DNA from: Laetiporus sulphureus 93-53
Lineage: Eukaryota > Basidiomycota > Agaricomycetes > Polyporales > Laetiporaceae
Reading direction: 5' to 3'
Length of the DNA stretch: 64,000 nt
Assembly: GCF_001632365.1 (NCBI RefSeq)
Contig: NW_024468578.1
Coordinates: 56,008-120,007 of the forward strand
The notes beneath the pieces were generated by a model. That model did not search any database. It saw nothing but the letters and a program-made list of their open reading frames with translations, and was not told where the DNA came from. Position 1 is the first letter of the stretch; every line of letters starts with the position of its first letter. The position numbers were made by a program, and so were the translations under genes. Below, piece by piece: positions 21,736-33,504 of the stretch.

Positions 21736-22180
21736 CTTGAATGGAAATAAATGTCATCTCGAGGCTGAGCGCTTGCGGATGAGTTGTGATAGCAAAGACT
21801 ACGTAAATGAACAGAGTACTCTCTGGGTCTCTTTATGCCCTGTATCCTGTCCCATCTCTCTGTTGTTTTATCGTGCTCGTAACGCGATGCTGAGGAGAGG
21901 ACATTCAGGTCGCCGGGATGGCCGCAATGCCAGGTGTGCGTTCGGTTGGTTGGCGCGGGCGTGGCCACGAGCGCGCGGGGTTGGAAAACCCGGTGGGAGC
22001 CGAGGTGGCGGTTCGATCATCTGATCGACTGCGTTTGGTAATCGTCAGGCTCTGCCGGCGCCACGCGTGTATCGCTGCCGACATTGACTTGGACTGCCCG
22101 CTTACCGCTCTGCTCTGGCACGACCACAGGGGGACAACTCCTGCTGCTTGCTGCTTGCCGCGCCTTCGCTCACGACAGAC
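21736..22180. promoter_or_regulatory. Upstream region of the Zn2Cys6 gene
   Basis: About 445 bp. Its first part (21775-21880, with AGCAAAGACT, GCCCTGTAT and CTGTCCCA) resembles 16530-16640. The rest is GC-rich and leads into the ATG at 22181. Confidence 0.4.
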
Positions 22181-25100
22181 ATGTCTTCGCAAGAGGACGA
22201 GCCGCACGACGCCGACAGCAGCGCCCAGAACCTCAAGAAGAGACGGGTGCAGCGCGCGTGCGACGTCTGCAGACGCAAAAAGAGTGCGTATCACGCCACT
22301 AGCTCCGCTATCGTCCGCGCTGACGGAATCGAAAGTCCGATGTGAGGATTAGAGCGATGGCAGCTCCATTTGATACGCTGACGGAAGCTAGGTGACGGAG
22401 GGCAGATGCCGAACAACCGCTGCTCAAACTGCGTGACATACAACTATGAATGCTCCTACATCGAAGCTGCAAAGGTATGTCGCCGTCCATAGATCACGCG
22501 TCTCCCAGTGATGACCGGGCACCAAGAAACGCGGCCCCCCTAAAGGGTATGTGCCGCGTTGCTGCCTGTCCTCCTAATCTCATCAATCTTCAGATACGTA
22601 GAAAGCCTGGAAACCCGTCTCGAGAAGATGGAAAAGCTCCTCAACAAGGTGACCCGTCAGCATCGCGGCCTCATCGTGTCATGTCTCGCTGAACCTCCGC
22701 GCAGCTGTGTCCCGACGCCGACTTTTCCAAGGAACTGGGCGGTCACTTTGACAAGGCCGCTTGGCTCGCCGAGCGCGACGACAGGGCTGGCCGGTCGACC
22801 GCTGCGCAAGGCGTCCAAGTCGTCTCGTCTGCCACTCCCCACGCACAGCCCACCGATCCGGACGAGCTCGAGCCCAGCGACGACGAAGTCATGGCGCACT
22901 ACACGCTCGTCCAGAGTCTCCGTCGCATGCGCATCAACCCGAATGCGCTCCGGTTCTTTGGAAAGTCGAGCAGCATCATGTTCGTCCGGACCGCCATGGA
23001 CCTGAAGCGGGAGTACTCCGGAAACAGCGATGAGCCCTTACCAGAGGGTATCCACGCCCGCCCGGAGCTGCTCTTCGGCCGTCGGCGCCAAGGCCACTAC
23101 AGCCTGCATCCCGTACGTCTCCCTTCCCGTATCACGACTTATCGAATGACGGACGGCCTCTCCCAGTGGCTCTCAGCGCAAATGCGCGAAGAGCTGGAAC
23201 CGCATAAGCCACAAAACTTCCCCGAGGACGACCTGATGTGGAAGCTGATCGATTTGTACTTTGTCAACGTCAACGTCTACCTCCCGTTCCTCCACCGGCC
23301 CACGTTCGAGAGAGGCGTCAGAGCCGGCCTGCATCTCGACGACGAGGGATTCGGGTCGACGGTGCTGCTGGTGTGCGCTAATGGGGCACGCTTCACTGAT
23401 GATCCGCGTGTGCTCCTGCCGGATGGCGACAAGGGAGAGAAGAACAGCTTGTCGTGTGGCTGGGAGTGGTTCAAGCAGGTGCAGATGATCCGCAAGTCGC
23501 TGTTGGCACCTCCGCAGTTGTACGATCTTCAGATATACTGCGTAAGTGGCGCGTCATTCATCCATTTGCATGTGTTGACACCCATATTCGCAGCTCACTG
23601 CGTTGTTCTTGCAAGGATCCTCTGCCCCTCAAGCTTGCTGGACTATCATCGGCGTCGGCATTCGCATGGCTCAAGATGTGGGCGCCCACCGCAAGAAAGT
23701 CTACAATGCGAAACCAACAGTGGATGAAGAGCTATGGAAACGTGCATTCTGGTATTCGTCTTCCCCTCCGTTTAGTCCGCATATGCTTATATATCATATA
23801 TTGATCTAATCGTTATAGGGTCTTAGTGGCATTAGACAGGTCGATGAGTTCTGCTCTTGGACGACCGTGTGCGATCCAAGATGAGGAGTCAGTGGACCTT
23901 CCTTGGTTGAACCCTCACCTGTCCTCAATATATATTGCAGCTTCGATCTCGACCTGCCGACGGAGTGCGACGACGAATATTGGGAAACCCCAGATCCCGA
24001 TCTAGCGTTCAAACAACCTCCCGGGAAGCCGTCCGTGATAGCGTTCTTCAACTGTTTCATCAGACTGAACCAAATTCTGGGATTTGCACTTCGTACTATC
24101 GTGAGTGGGCCGCCGCAGTCGCAGAATGCACAGGTGTCAATCTTTCTTTCGCGTGTGTACTACAGTACTCGATAAATAAGTCCAAGGCGCTGCTGGGCTT
24201 CGTGGGCCAGCAGTGGGAGCAGCACATCGTGGCCGAGCTAGATTCGGCTCTGAATAAATGGATAGACTCTGTCCCTGATCACCGTGCGTCTATCACTCTT
24301 CATCGCTACATTTAGTATGGTGGCTCATGCTCTTCATCAGTGCGATGGGACCCGAACAGGGAGAACATCACGTTCCTGAACCAATCCGCCCACCTCTACG
24401 CTTCTTATTACATGCTGCAGGTCTCCGTGCACCGTCCGTTTATCCCTTCCCCGCGCAAGCCATCACCGCTATCCTTCCCATCGCTCGCTATCTGCACCAA
24501 CGCTGCACGATCATGCACGCACGTCATGGACATCCAATACAAACGCACCGGTGGCCCTCTGTATCTCAACATGGTAATTATGACCCCACGGGCATGCACC
24601 TCCTCAGGCGTTCTTGCTCACGTGGCAATTCATAGATGGCGACGTTCACCTCTGGGATCGTGTTGTTGCTCAACATTTGGGGCGGTAAGCGGTCGGGGCT
24701 CTCGACGGATCCTAATAAGGAGATGGCCGAGGTGCATAAATGCATGAAGATGCTCAAGTGCATTGAGCCCCAGTGGCACACAGCTGGCCGGCTGTGGTAG
24801 GATCCAATTTTTACATCGTCGTAGTAGGCCGCTGCTTATGGATTCTCCATATGTAGGGATATCCTATACGAACTTGCGTCCGTAGGCGACCTGCCTCTAC
24901 CGGGCACACCCCCGAGCCACAAGCGCGAACGAGACTCAGACAGCCCCAAATCCTCCACATCGAACGCCTCGAACGCCCCAACACCCTCCGACCTCCCCAC
25001 CATGGACACCACACAACGCAGCATCGCAGGCTCACGACGAGTCTCACGAGACACATCCTCAATGGCCGCATCCATTTTCGGGCGGCAGCCTATTTCGCCG

Positions 25101-25722
25101 CAGGTCGTGACAAGCCCCGAGGGGCCCATCAACGGGCTTGATCAGCCCAACATGCACAGCTTCGCGCTCCCTATTCATAGCGACGAGCTTGGGCGGCTGC
25201 CGTTGCACCCCGGGTTCTCGATGGACGGCCATGTGCACTCGCCGATGGGCAACGCGTGGTACACCGCAGGCCCATCCAGCGCCGTCTCCCCCCTCGCGAG
25301 CACCTCGCAAGCGGGCGCGCTGAACGGCGCCGAGCTGGACCCGGCGCTCACGTCGCTGTTTGCGATGCCGAACCCGAACATGTACGGCTCGATCTTCAGC
25401 GCGATGCCGGGGCAGTATGCGGCGCCGAGCCCGCAGGACTTTTCGTCGCAGATTCAGGGCATGCAGGACCCCGGCGGTGCTAACCTGCCTGGTGGTGTGC
25501 AGGGCGCGGGGTCGTCGTTTACGGATAATACGCTTGCGATGTGGTCGGCTGCGCCGAGTGGGTTTGAGTGAGTGTTCATCAATGACTGTTTGTAGGGGTG
25601 CGTCGTGCTGATTGATTGATGCGTGGCTTGTTAGGTGGGACGATTGGGGGTCGTATATTAGTAGCGTTAGTGGGTTGAACAATCCGATGGGGTCGGGTCC
25701 GTCGCGGCCTGCTGGAGGGTGA
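22181..25722 (+). CDS. Fungal Zn2Cys6 transcription factor
   Basis: Fifteen exons, all in one phase, 915 residues: 22181-22283, 22336-22341, 22392-22474, 22527-22546, 22594-22648, 22705-23112, 23167-23541, 23594-23751, 23819-23887, 23941-24100, 24166-24283, 24341-24573, 24636-24796, 24857-25567, 25635-25722. The N-terminal zinc cluster is RACDVCRRKKIRC then NNRCSNCVTYNYEC (C-X2-C-X6-C-X9-C-X2-C-X6-C), followed by a linker and a short coiled coil YVESLETRLEKMEKLLNK. The middle has the fungal-specific TF domain: LIDLYFVNVNVYLPFLHRPT, then QACWTIIGVGIRMAQDVGAH, RAFWVLVALDR and DFDLDLPTECDDEYWE. The C-terminus is Ser/Pro/Gly-rich and ends near FEWDDWGSYISS, a likely activation region. It is related to xylanase/Gal4-type regulators; targets cannot be read from sequence. 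Confidence 0.92.
22336..22341 (+). other. Predicted 6-nt exon in the zinc cluster
   Basis: TCCGAT is flanked by a 52-nt intron (22284-22335, GTGCGT..CTGAC..AAAG) and a 50-nt intron (22342-22391, GTGAGG..CTGAC..CTAG). Joined to the A before it and GT after it, it codes Ile-Arg-Cys. The Cys is the third zinc ligand. Skipping it leaves the frame open but replaces IRC by a single Ser. Confidence 0.8.
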
Positions 25723-27992
25723 TGGTTCGTTTGCATGATGGTGAACAGTGCTATTTTATATCTGCTAGTGTATCTCAAGTTTCGTGTTACCGTGATTTTT
25801 GAATGTAGCTGTACGTTCTTGTCTTATCTGTCTTCCTGCCAGTGTCTTCCCGCTGTCACGCGTCTCTTCGGTGATGAATCAAGCTTTCATTATTTCGTGA
25901 GCGCTGGGAGCAAGGGCAGAGTGGGGGATGTTTTTGAATTACACTCGTCACAGGTGAGCACGCTTTGAATTATTCTTGAGGGAAAGCCTTCCGATGACTC
26001 CGCGACAGCAGTGATGTTGCGCGTGTATAGATGCCGTACGTGTGCGATCCGTATCAACCGTTCTCGCCCCCCTGTTGCTGGCGAGTTTGATGTTCTTTCG
26101 TCACCCCGGCGTTGTCCTCCTTCTTGTGCTCTCTTTTCCACTCCACCTGCGCAAGCATGCAAAGTGGGTGGCCCACATATGCAGGTAACCGCCTTTGAAC
26201 GAGAGCGGAGGTACGTAACATCATGCCTTGCCGCTAGTGCTTGTGCGCTCGCGAAACGTGAGCAATGTTATTGAGAGGCAACGGTGTCTTCTGACGGGAC
26301 TTCAGAGCTTCACTATCCGTCTCGAGATCGGGTTGTGATTTGTTTGCGTGCATTAAGCTATGCTCGACCAGAACTGAATTCAGCAGTGAGGCTTCCCTCT
26401 CGCCATGGTTAATGGACTCCACATGATGTTCTGCGCGCACTGGAAGAGATTGTGTGGGGAAAGGTAGGTTTCATAAGCTATAAAGCCATTCCGTCGTTAC
26501 CTGAAATGGCTGGATTGCGAGTACGTACGGGCAGCGAGAAACTCGACTGGGACCCCGGCCTCATTGATCGGGGCACATCGGGGCACATCGATCCCAATGT
26601 GGGCGCCTATGTGTGCGAGACGCAGAAGGGCGGTCACCAGAGCGTGACTTAACCTCCAAGGTATAGATCACATAGTAGGTCCGTGATGCCGCCAAATTGA
26701 CTGTGCCCGCTTAAGCTCTCATATATTCAAACACAGTATGTGTCACCATGTTTGCCTCAGTCGTTCAGATTTTCTGTGCTGTTTGAACAGTTTCATTTCG
26801 ATACTGCCCAAACGGAAATGATTCACGTTCAGCATTTCAAATAGATTCAAACTGCGGGGTTGGGTCCCGGTTCCCACTCCGCCGAGAAGAAGCGTGATGC
26901 CTCTCACCATCTGGCATCTGCTCTCCTCAGATCTAGATTATCCTTTTGCGCGGTTCTTGTTTACCGTTAAAGTCCTAGTCTTCGCAGTCTCTTTCTCGAA
27001 ATCTTGATCTAAGTCAATCGCTCAGACTTGCGTTAACAATATTCCTTTCGTCATTTCGACTGCCTCGGAGTGATCTTTTCTCAGGAGCGTCACGTCTGAT
27101 CACATCGTCATGCTCAAACGGCGCTGCATACCACGTTCAAGAATGGTGACAATGCGCGGACACCTCAACTCAAAATTTAAGGCTCGGTTAGCAACTCGTC
27201 CATATCATGCGACCTATGTGCAAGACGTCAGCAAAGAAACAGTTCCTAGGCATCAGGACGTGACCGGAACCCTCACATCACCCTGTTTTGAATGTCCGGT
27301 CACACAGCCACCATCAGAATGCTCTGCTCTCGGTGAGCTCCCATGGTTGCGAAGAGCCGGCGATTCCACTTTGTCATGCGTATGTCCGTCGTTTTTATAT
27401 CATGCAGTTTCCTCGAGGCTTGGCCTGTTGAGTCAATAGAGGGCCATTATCAGCTCCAGGTATCCCGTCTATGCAGCTTTCTCACCCAAATCAATCAAAG
27501 CGATCGGTGGTTTTGCGGAAATGCATATTAACTGCAGGGATCCAAGACCACACAGCGAATGTAGTCTCTCGTGCCTCCGCGCCGACCTATCAATGCCAAC
27601 CTTCATGCTATGGCCATGCGTCGCAGTGGGCAAGCCGCACGTAGCATACACTAGCTGTTACGCAATGGAATAGAGCGGTCCGCACGGCATGCGTTTTCAA
27701 CAACTCGATGGGTCATCCAGAATAGAGCTAGCGTAGAGCATTTCATAGCATACGTGTCAACGCCCAATTGCAGATACAATTAGTTACTAGTATGTATGTT
27801 CATACGAGAAACATGTCAAACACGATTTATAGCACGACGCGTATCTGCTGAGGTTGTGCGGAAAGAAATCTGCGAATGCAGCTGGATGAGATGGAACGTG
27901 TGAAGGAAGAGTGGTTTGCCACTTACAAATAGCAAGTGAAAACGCAATCACCCTCAATCTGACAGTCCGGCTTGGAGGCCCATTCTCTCCCC
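25723..27992. other. Intergenic, nothing firm
   Basis: About 2.3 kb without a supported gene. The longest frame (27110-27439) has no family pattern. A short direct duplication of GGGGCACATC occurs at 26571-26590. AT-rich tracts near 26.7-27.1 kb may be promoter or decayed sequence. Confidence 0.45.
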
Positions 27993-29824
27993 TCACGCGT
28001 TATCCTCCTCATCCGGCAGCGTCTCTTCCTCGACTTCGTTCATTCCCTCTTCCTCGTTCACGTCCCGATGAGCATCGCCAACGATCGCAACGTTGTCCGC
28101 CATGTTGCGCGGTTCTGCAATGCCTTCATGACGTTCGATGGAGCCTCGTGGGCGAGAGTGATCGATCTCCTGGGCTTGTTCGGTGCTGCCTAGGATATTC
28201 AATTCGAATGACATGTTCTCGACGTCCGCTTGTGTCTGGAGACCATGCTGCGACCTGACGAAGGAGGGCGTTTGGGACTGCTCTCCGCGTGTGGACCGCG
28301 CTGCGTCTCGGACGTTGAGGAGGATACGAGAGGTCAGAATGGGAACGAGTCTGTAATATTGTCAGTGTGTCATTGGCAGAAAAACATATAAGAAAATTGC
28401 TTCACGACTCACGAGGATCTCAAATGGCCGACGACATCTTCAGTGCTCTACCAGTGCATAGTCATATATGTATAGCAGAGTAATTAGAATTTGGCAGAAG
28501 ATACGGGGCATGTGAGAAGAGCATGCACTTACGACGTCCAGGAAGATCAAGACAGTCCCAAGTAAGCTCAGTAGTAACAGTGCTCTAAACAATATGCTTC
28601 AGATGTTGTCAAATTAAGTCCGACTCCACTTCTCACGTCAATTGAATCGTGCCTATGAAAAGAGTGGCCAAAAATGTTATTCGAGCTCAGAGACCCATAG
28701 TCAGTGTCCGATAATCGTACCATCTCTGAGCAATAGTGCCGCAAGTGACAAATTTCTCGTAGACAGGACGTCAACGGCGGCCAGTCTATGGTGGACATAT
28801 AGCTTGTGCCAGAGAATTGCGAGCATCATGATGGCGTTAATTGTTTCACCGACCGCATTGACTATGTACACTGTGGTGCAAAAGTCAAAAAAGTGTAGAG
28901 GAAAGCATCCCTGAGTTCGGACTCACATCTATGTCAAACAGATAAGCAAGTACAAATTCAGTGAAGATACCGGCTTACATACTTTGCAACGACACCTTGC
29001 ACTGAACCTGAGGTGTAGAAGTCGAAGCATATGGCTGTCCTGTTCAATACAACCACAGAATATGACACTGGGATGAAGGCTTCTCACATAGTCATCCAAA
29101 GTTAATTGACGATATGTCCCAATCAGGAGAAAGCGTACCGGTGTAGACATTTCCAACCACATCGAAGACCATAAACAGTGTGAGGAGCATAACAGGCCGT
29201 CGATCGCCACCTGTCACGGCGTATATTCGCAAAAGTATAACCACTTGGCTATGTTTGAGCTGTGATAATGTGTCACGAAGCATGCCAGCCTACCGTCTGA
29301 GATTATTCCGATGAGTAAGAGAAGCAGATCGCTCGCCACGAAGTTTGCCATACAACTGAACCATAAGAGTAATCAGACATGAACAAATATGACATCAGGG
29401 AACAACTCGCCTCTACAACATTTCACAAGTCGAACTTATATCCAGACGAGACAATATTGATTCACGTACCGTTACTGCGTCAAAGTTCACGAGTGACCAA
29501 ACAGAAATGACTGTATAGCTCAATGCAAGCATCCGATTGGCAAAGAACAACCATGCAGAGAACGATCGCTCTCCCCAGAACAGCTGGACCTCCTGGCCGA
29601 ATGTTATGACATGGTCGAAGAATATGAGCGCTGTGTGAACAAAAATCCTCAACGATAAGCCAGTAATAAGCAAAAAATGTTCGACTGGCCTGCGCCCGCG
29701 ATAAGAGCACAGCTTTCCGTATTGCTGATTATACATCGTTCAATGCAGTACAGTTTCAATTATCTGAAGAGACGCACGATCCGTCCAATACGGTGATTGC
29801 TTCAGAGGCGGCGACGATAGACAT
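27993..29824 (-). CDS. DUF6533 seven-helix membrane protein, exon model incomplete
   Basis: Minus strand. The DUF6533 hallmark is near 29.6 kb: ALIFFDHVITFGQEVQLFWG, followed by SAWLFFANRMLALSYTVISV. Further helices are MANFVASDLLLLLIGIISD, QVVILLRIYAVTGG, MLLTLFMVFDVVGNVYT, ICFDFYTSGSVQGVVAKY, and VYIVNAVGETINAIMMLAIL. The C-terminal chain splices cleanly: ...LLLRDG, a 16-nt exon (TIQL), ALLLLSLLGTVLIFLDV, STEDVVGHLRSS, then the last exon 28350-27993 (LVPILTSRILLNVRDAARST and an acidic tail). The start is probably 29824 (MSIVAASEAIT). Several junctions in the N-terminal half do not close in phase with canonical sites (for example before ALIFFDHV only about 23 nt separate the two halves of helix 1), so the gene may be damaged. 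This is a fungal receptor-like family of unknown function. Confidence 0.6.
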
Positions 29825-32800
29825 GCCTGAGTAGAGAGAACGGAGGTCGAATTAAGGCGATGGACAGTCAGCCTGGTTTATGACGCCTTATTCCATCACG
29901 AGATAACGTTACATCACTGCCCGCATATCGACATATGCTGTGAGCCAACGCGCCTGTGATGGTGTCTGCAAAGCGAAAAGAAAAGGTGGCTCACAACCAA
30001 TGACTCCATCATGCCCGTATGCGTAAAACGGCAACTGAGAGAGATACGCACATCGGAATGGAAAGGTCGCTCGGCTCATATGAGATGAGATCATGAGAAG
30101 GACTGTGTTTAGTTTGATCCGTTGCTGTGTTCTCATGACTGAACTGCATCACGGATAGGATCAGAGGAATCTCCTGGCAATTATCAGCTGAGCAAGCGAT
30201 AAACGTAGCACGCGTACAGGGACCCGCAAAAGCGAGGGTAGAATGTGCCCCATGGTCGGGTCCCGCTCGCAATCTAGTGACGAATACCCGCATGAGAAAT
30301 GCCGGAATAGGGCAGAAACCGCGGGATGATTGATTTGCGATTTGACCCTGGAAATAACGCTCGTGGCTCAGTTATTGAGTGTTCTATATCAAATGAATCG
30401 TGGACAAAGGAAGGTGAGATGTATGACAGATGGAGTTCACCGGTGCAATAGTGACTGACACGATGATAGAATGGGATGCCTTCACTACCGTTCCTTCACT
30501 ACGGGAGAGACTTAGCCGAAATTATGATTCGAGTATCGTACCTCCTGCAGCGCTGCCTTTCAACTTGAAGAAGACGCGCCTGTGGCGTGGTAATTGCCTT
30601 TAGCGTTCCCGATCATTCTGGTCATGTGGCACGCGTCCGACCAACTACACACCGGCGCGTGAACAGGAGCTGAATTCGTCCCAGGCTGTGCACTGCAACG
30701 ACAAGTGAGAGAAATTTACGCTTTCGAGTTTCGCTCAGAGCGACCACTGCAAGAGCTACGGCTCTCCACAGAGCATAAGATTTGAAAACAGGCATTTACG
30801 GTATGGCCTGTTCATCGGGACGAACATGATATTCCCACTGCCAGCTTCAAGAATCAATGCTGGGCTCGCGTAGTGCAAGGCAGGCGTGATGGGGATTTTC
30901 CTGGCACATTGACTCGTGCGGGTGCAAACGTTGGTACGTCGCCTTAGCAAAGTATTACATTACGGTAGCAGCCCGGAAGACTCGGCGAGTTCAGCCGGTG
31001 TTCGACCTGCTCTCTTCTAACTGTATCCATAAAACTTCATAAGACCTTGCACAACCAATCAATCAGGCTTAGCAAAGAGACTCAGACAATGCGATCTTAC
31101 CCACAGTCTCAGATGAGTAGTTGAATCTGTCTTGTTGTCTCAGCTCGTCTCACTCTATGCATTACATGTCGTCCACTGGTCAAAATGTTCGGTAGGTAGT
31201 GCTTTTTATTCAACAGATCTGTCAATGCTCTGTCGGTCAAGTCCATCCCGTTTCGCCAGGTACCTCTGATCTGCTGTGGACTTGGCTATTCTTGCGACCA
31301 ACGCCGGCGGCGCTCTCACGGGTGATGTTTGATGTCAGTAGCAATGAACTGCCAGACTGTTCAGGTACCCTATTCGGCGTTGTGAGTCAACGAACATGCT
31401 GTGCTTTCTGCCAAACAAGGATCCATGCTGAGGCCGTCAAGCAGTAGCGCAGTTCGTCCTCGCATCACAACAGCTACTGTGGTCCAACGCCGACACAATA
31501 TGTCCCCAGGAAATCCACCCGATCCGTGGCAAACGTTTATCGTCTTAGTTGTCGATTCCTCGTTGGTCGGGGCATGACCTCGTACAATACCCATTTGCAC
31601 TATACATGCATGGAGACCTCACTGTCTAGGGCCTGGCCTGCAGCTTATGCTGGCTGTCAAATTGTGGAAAGCCTGCTGTTGTTATGAGTGCCGGGACAAC
31701 TCAACCCTATACGTATAACCGGGCGTCTGCGCTTTCTCATTGGGAGCTGGTTTCCCTTCGTGGCGCAATGGTAAGCTCGCACGTCGGATGCATGCCTGGG
31801 TTGACAAGGTACATATTGATACTGATATGGATTGGGCGATCTGTAAGAAAACTAGCCCATCGACGAGGTCTGAAAACGATATGAGGACTCTTTCTTGGTA
31901 AACTATCCATTTCGATACTCATCTGTCACTGAAATTTGGTATGGTCGCCTGCCAGCCCGGTCTTCTCGAGCAGCCACATTCTAATCATAATTGCGTCAGT
32001 CGTACGTGTTCGTCCACGCAAAACGTCAATTCTAGCTATCTGCGATCACAACAGGATTTGTTTCCCTAGCACCGATCACTTCGCGCTGTCCGCGGACTGC
32101 CTCGACATTATGTTCTCCCGAGGCATCTGCATCAAGGTGAGTGGACGGCTCATAGCTTTCTCGTGAGATGCAGCTGTGCTCGTATTTTACTCGCAATGTG
32201 TCGCTTGGGTGACACGCCATATCGCACATCAACCCGGTAGTACGACCCATGTCGATGGCGTAGTCGAAAGCTGGGCTCGGAACTCGACCATCAATGCTCA
32301 TACGATGCGACCGAAAGACATCGTCAAAGCAACGGTTCTGAGCACCAGTAGATGACTATCCGGACAGATTTCTTGAGCTGCCATTCATCGTAGACCTCAC
32401 CTCACTTTCCCGCTCTTGATATCTGTATCGTCTTGCTTCCTCGGCACTTCCGCGGTCGCTTTCAACATTCCGGTGGAGATTAGAATCACAAGCGAACTGC
32501 CTAGGGAACTCAGTTCGATGAATGCTCGCATCTTGCGGTTGTACGATGATTATCTGATCGCATAGCCACCCTCGAAGTGCTCGTGTATCAGTGAAGCTCG
32601 AATGGTCGTAAAGAGCCGATTATTTCCTTTAACGAATATGGATTCATTAATTTCATACCACGCAGGTTCTTTGACGCAGACTGTTTAGTCAATTTGATAT
32701 GCGGATAGACTCTGAGGCATCGCGCGTATGTCGCTCCCACCATAATCGACTAAATTGCGTGACAATGCCGTGGCCAGAGGTGGCACTTTGCATCACGCCT

Positions 32801-33499
32801 CGATGGCGACAATTGTGGCACCACAAGTACCGTCTCTCTGATCTCAGCATGGAATTACCTGCACCAGTAGTGCTCGCCAGCTGTGTATTGCAGCATGGAA
32901 TAAGCGACTCGTATCATACGGAGGCATACTCAGTAGAGAGATACCGTCTGTGTATCGTGCAATTCAATCATTTGAGAGCTCTAAGGAAGATTGAGCACAT
33001 GGTATGTCATATCAGGCACGTCGGAAAGCGACGATGAATACAACAAACACGGGAAGTTGGAGGAAAAACATATTACGAAAGATCTATAGTGTAACAGTAT
33101 CTGCTGAGGTTGGCTATGAAGCCCTGTCACGACGATTGAATGGTCAGCAGCCATGTCAGTCACGGTAGGCTCCGAACGAGTATCGGAATGCGATCGCCGG
33201 CGGCAAAGGACTTGGGGCTATTCAGAAGATGGTTTCGGCCGCTTGTCGAACGTCGTTGTCGCCCACGCGTTAACCAGCAACGCGAAACCGCCCCGGAATC
33301 GTCATGCATCGGGCTCCCCATTCCATCGGCCCTCACGCCCTGCGTCTACGAGCCCTGTTGCTGCCGGTCATAAGGGCATTTTCACACCTGACGGGCCGCT
33401 GGTTCAACGACATCGCCGTTCCGAACCCGATGATATGGCGATGAATGAGTAACAGATGATCAACGAACATTTATGTTGGATGAGCTGGGAGGGACGGAT
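29825..33499. other. Gene-poor stretch, nothing firm
   Basis: About 3.7 kb with only short, mutually overlapping open frames, none with a splice chain or family pattern. Moderately AT-rich. No tRNA or repeat was recognised by eye. Confidence 0.45.
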
Positions 33500-33504
33500 G
33501 GTGG

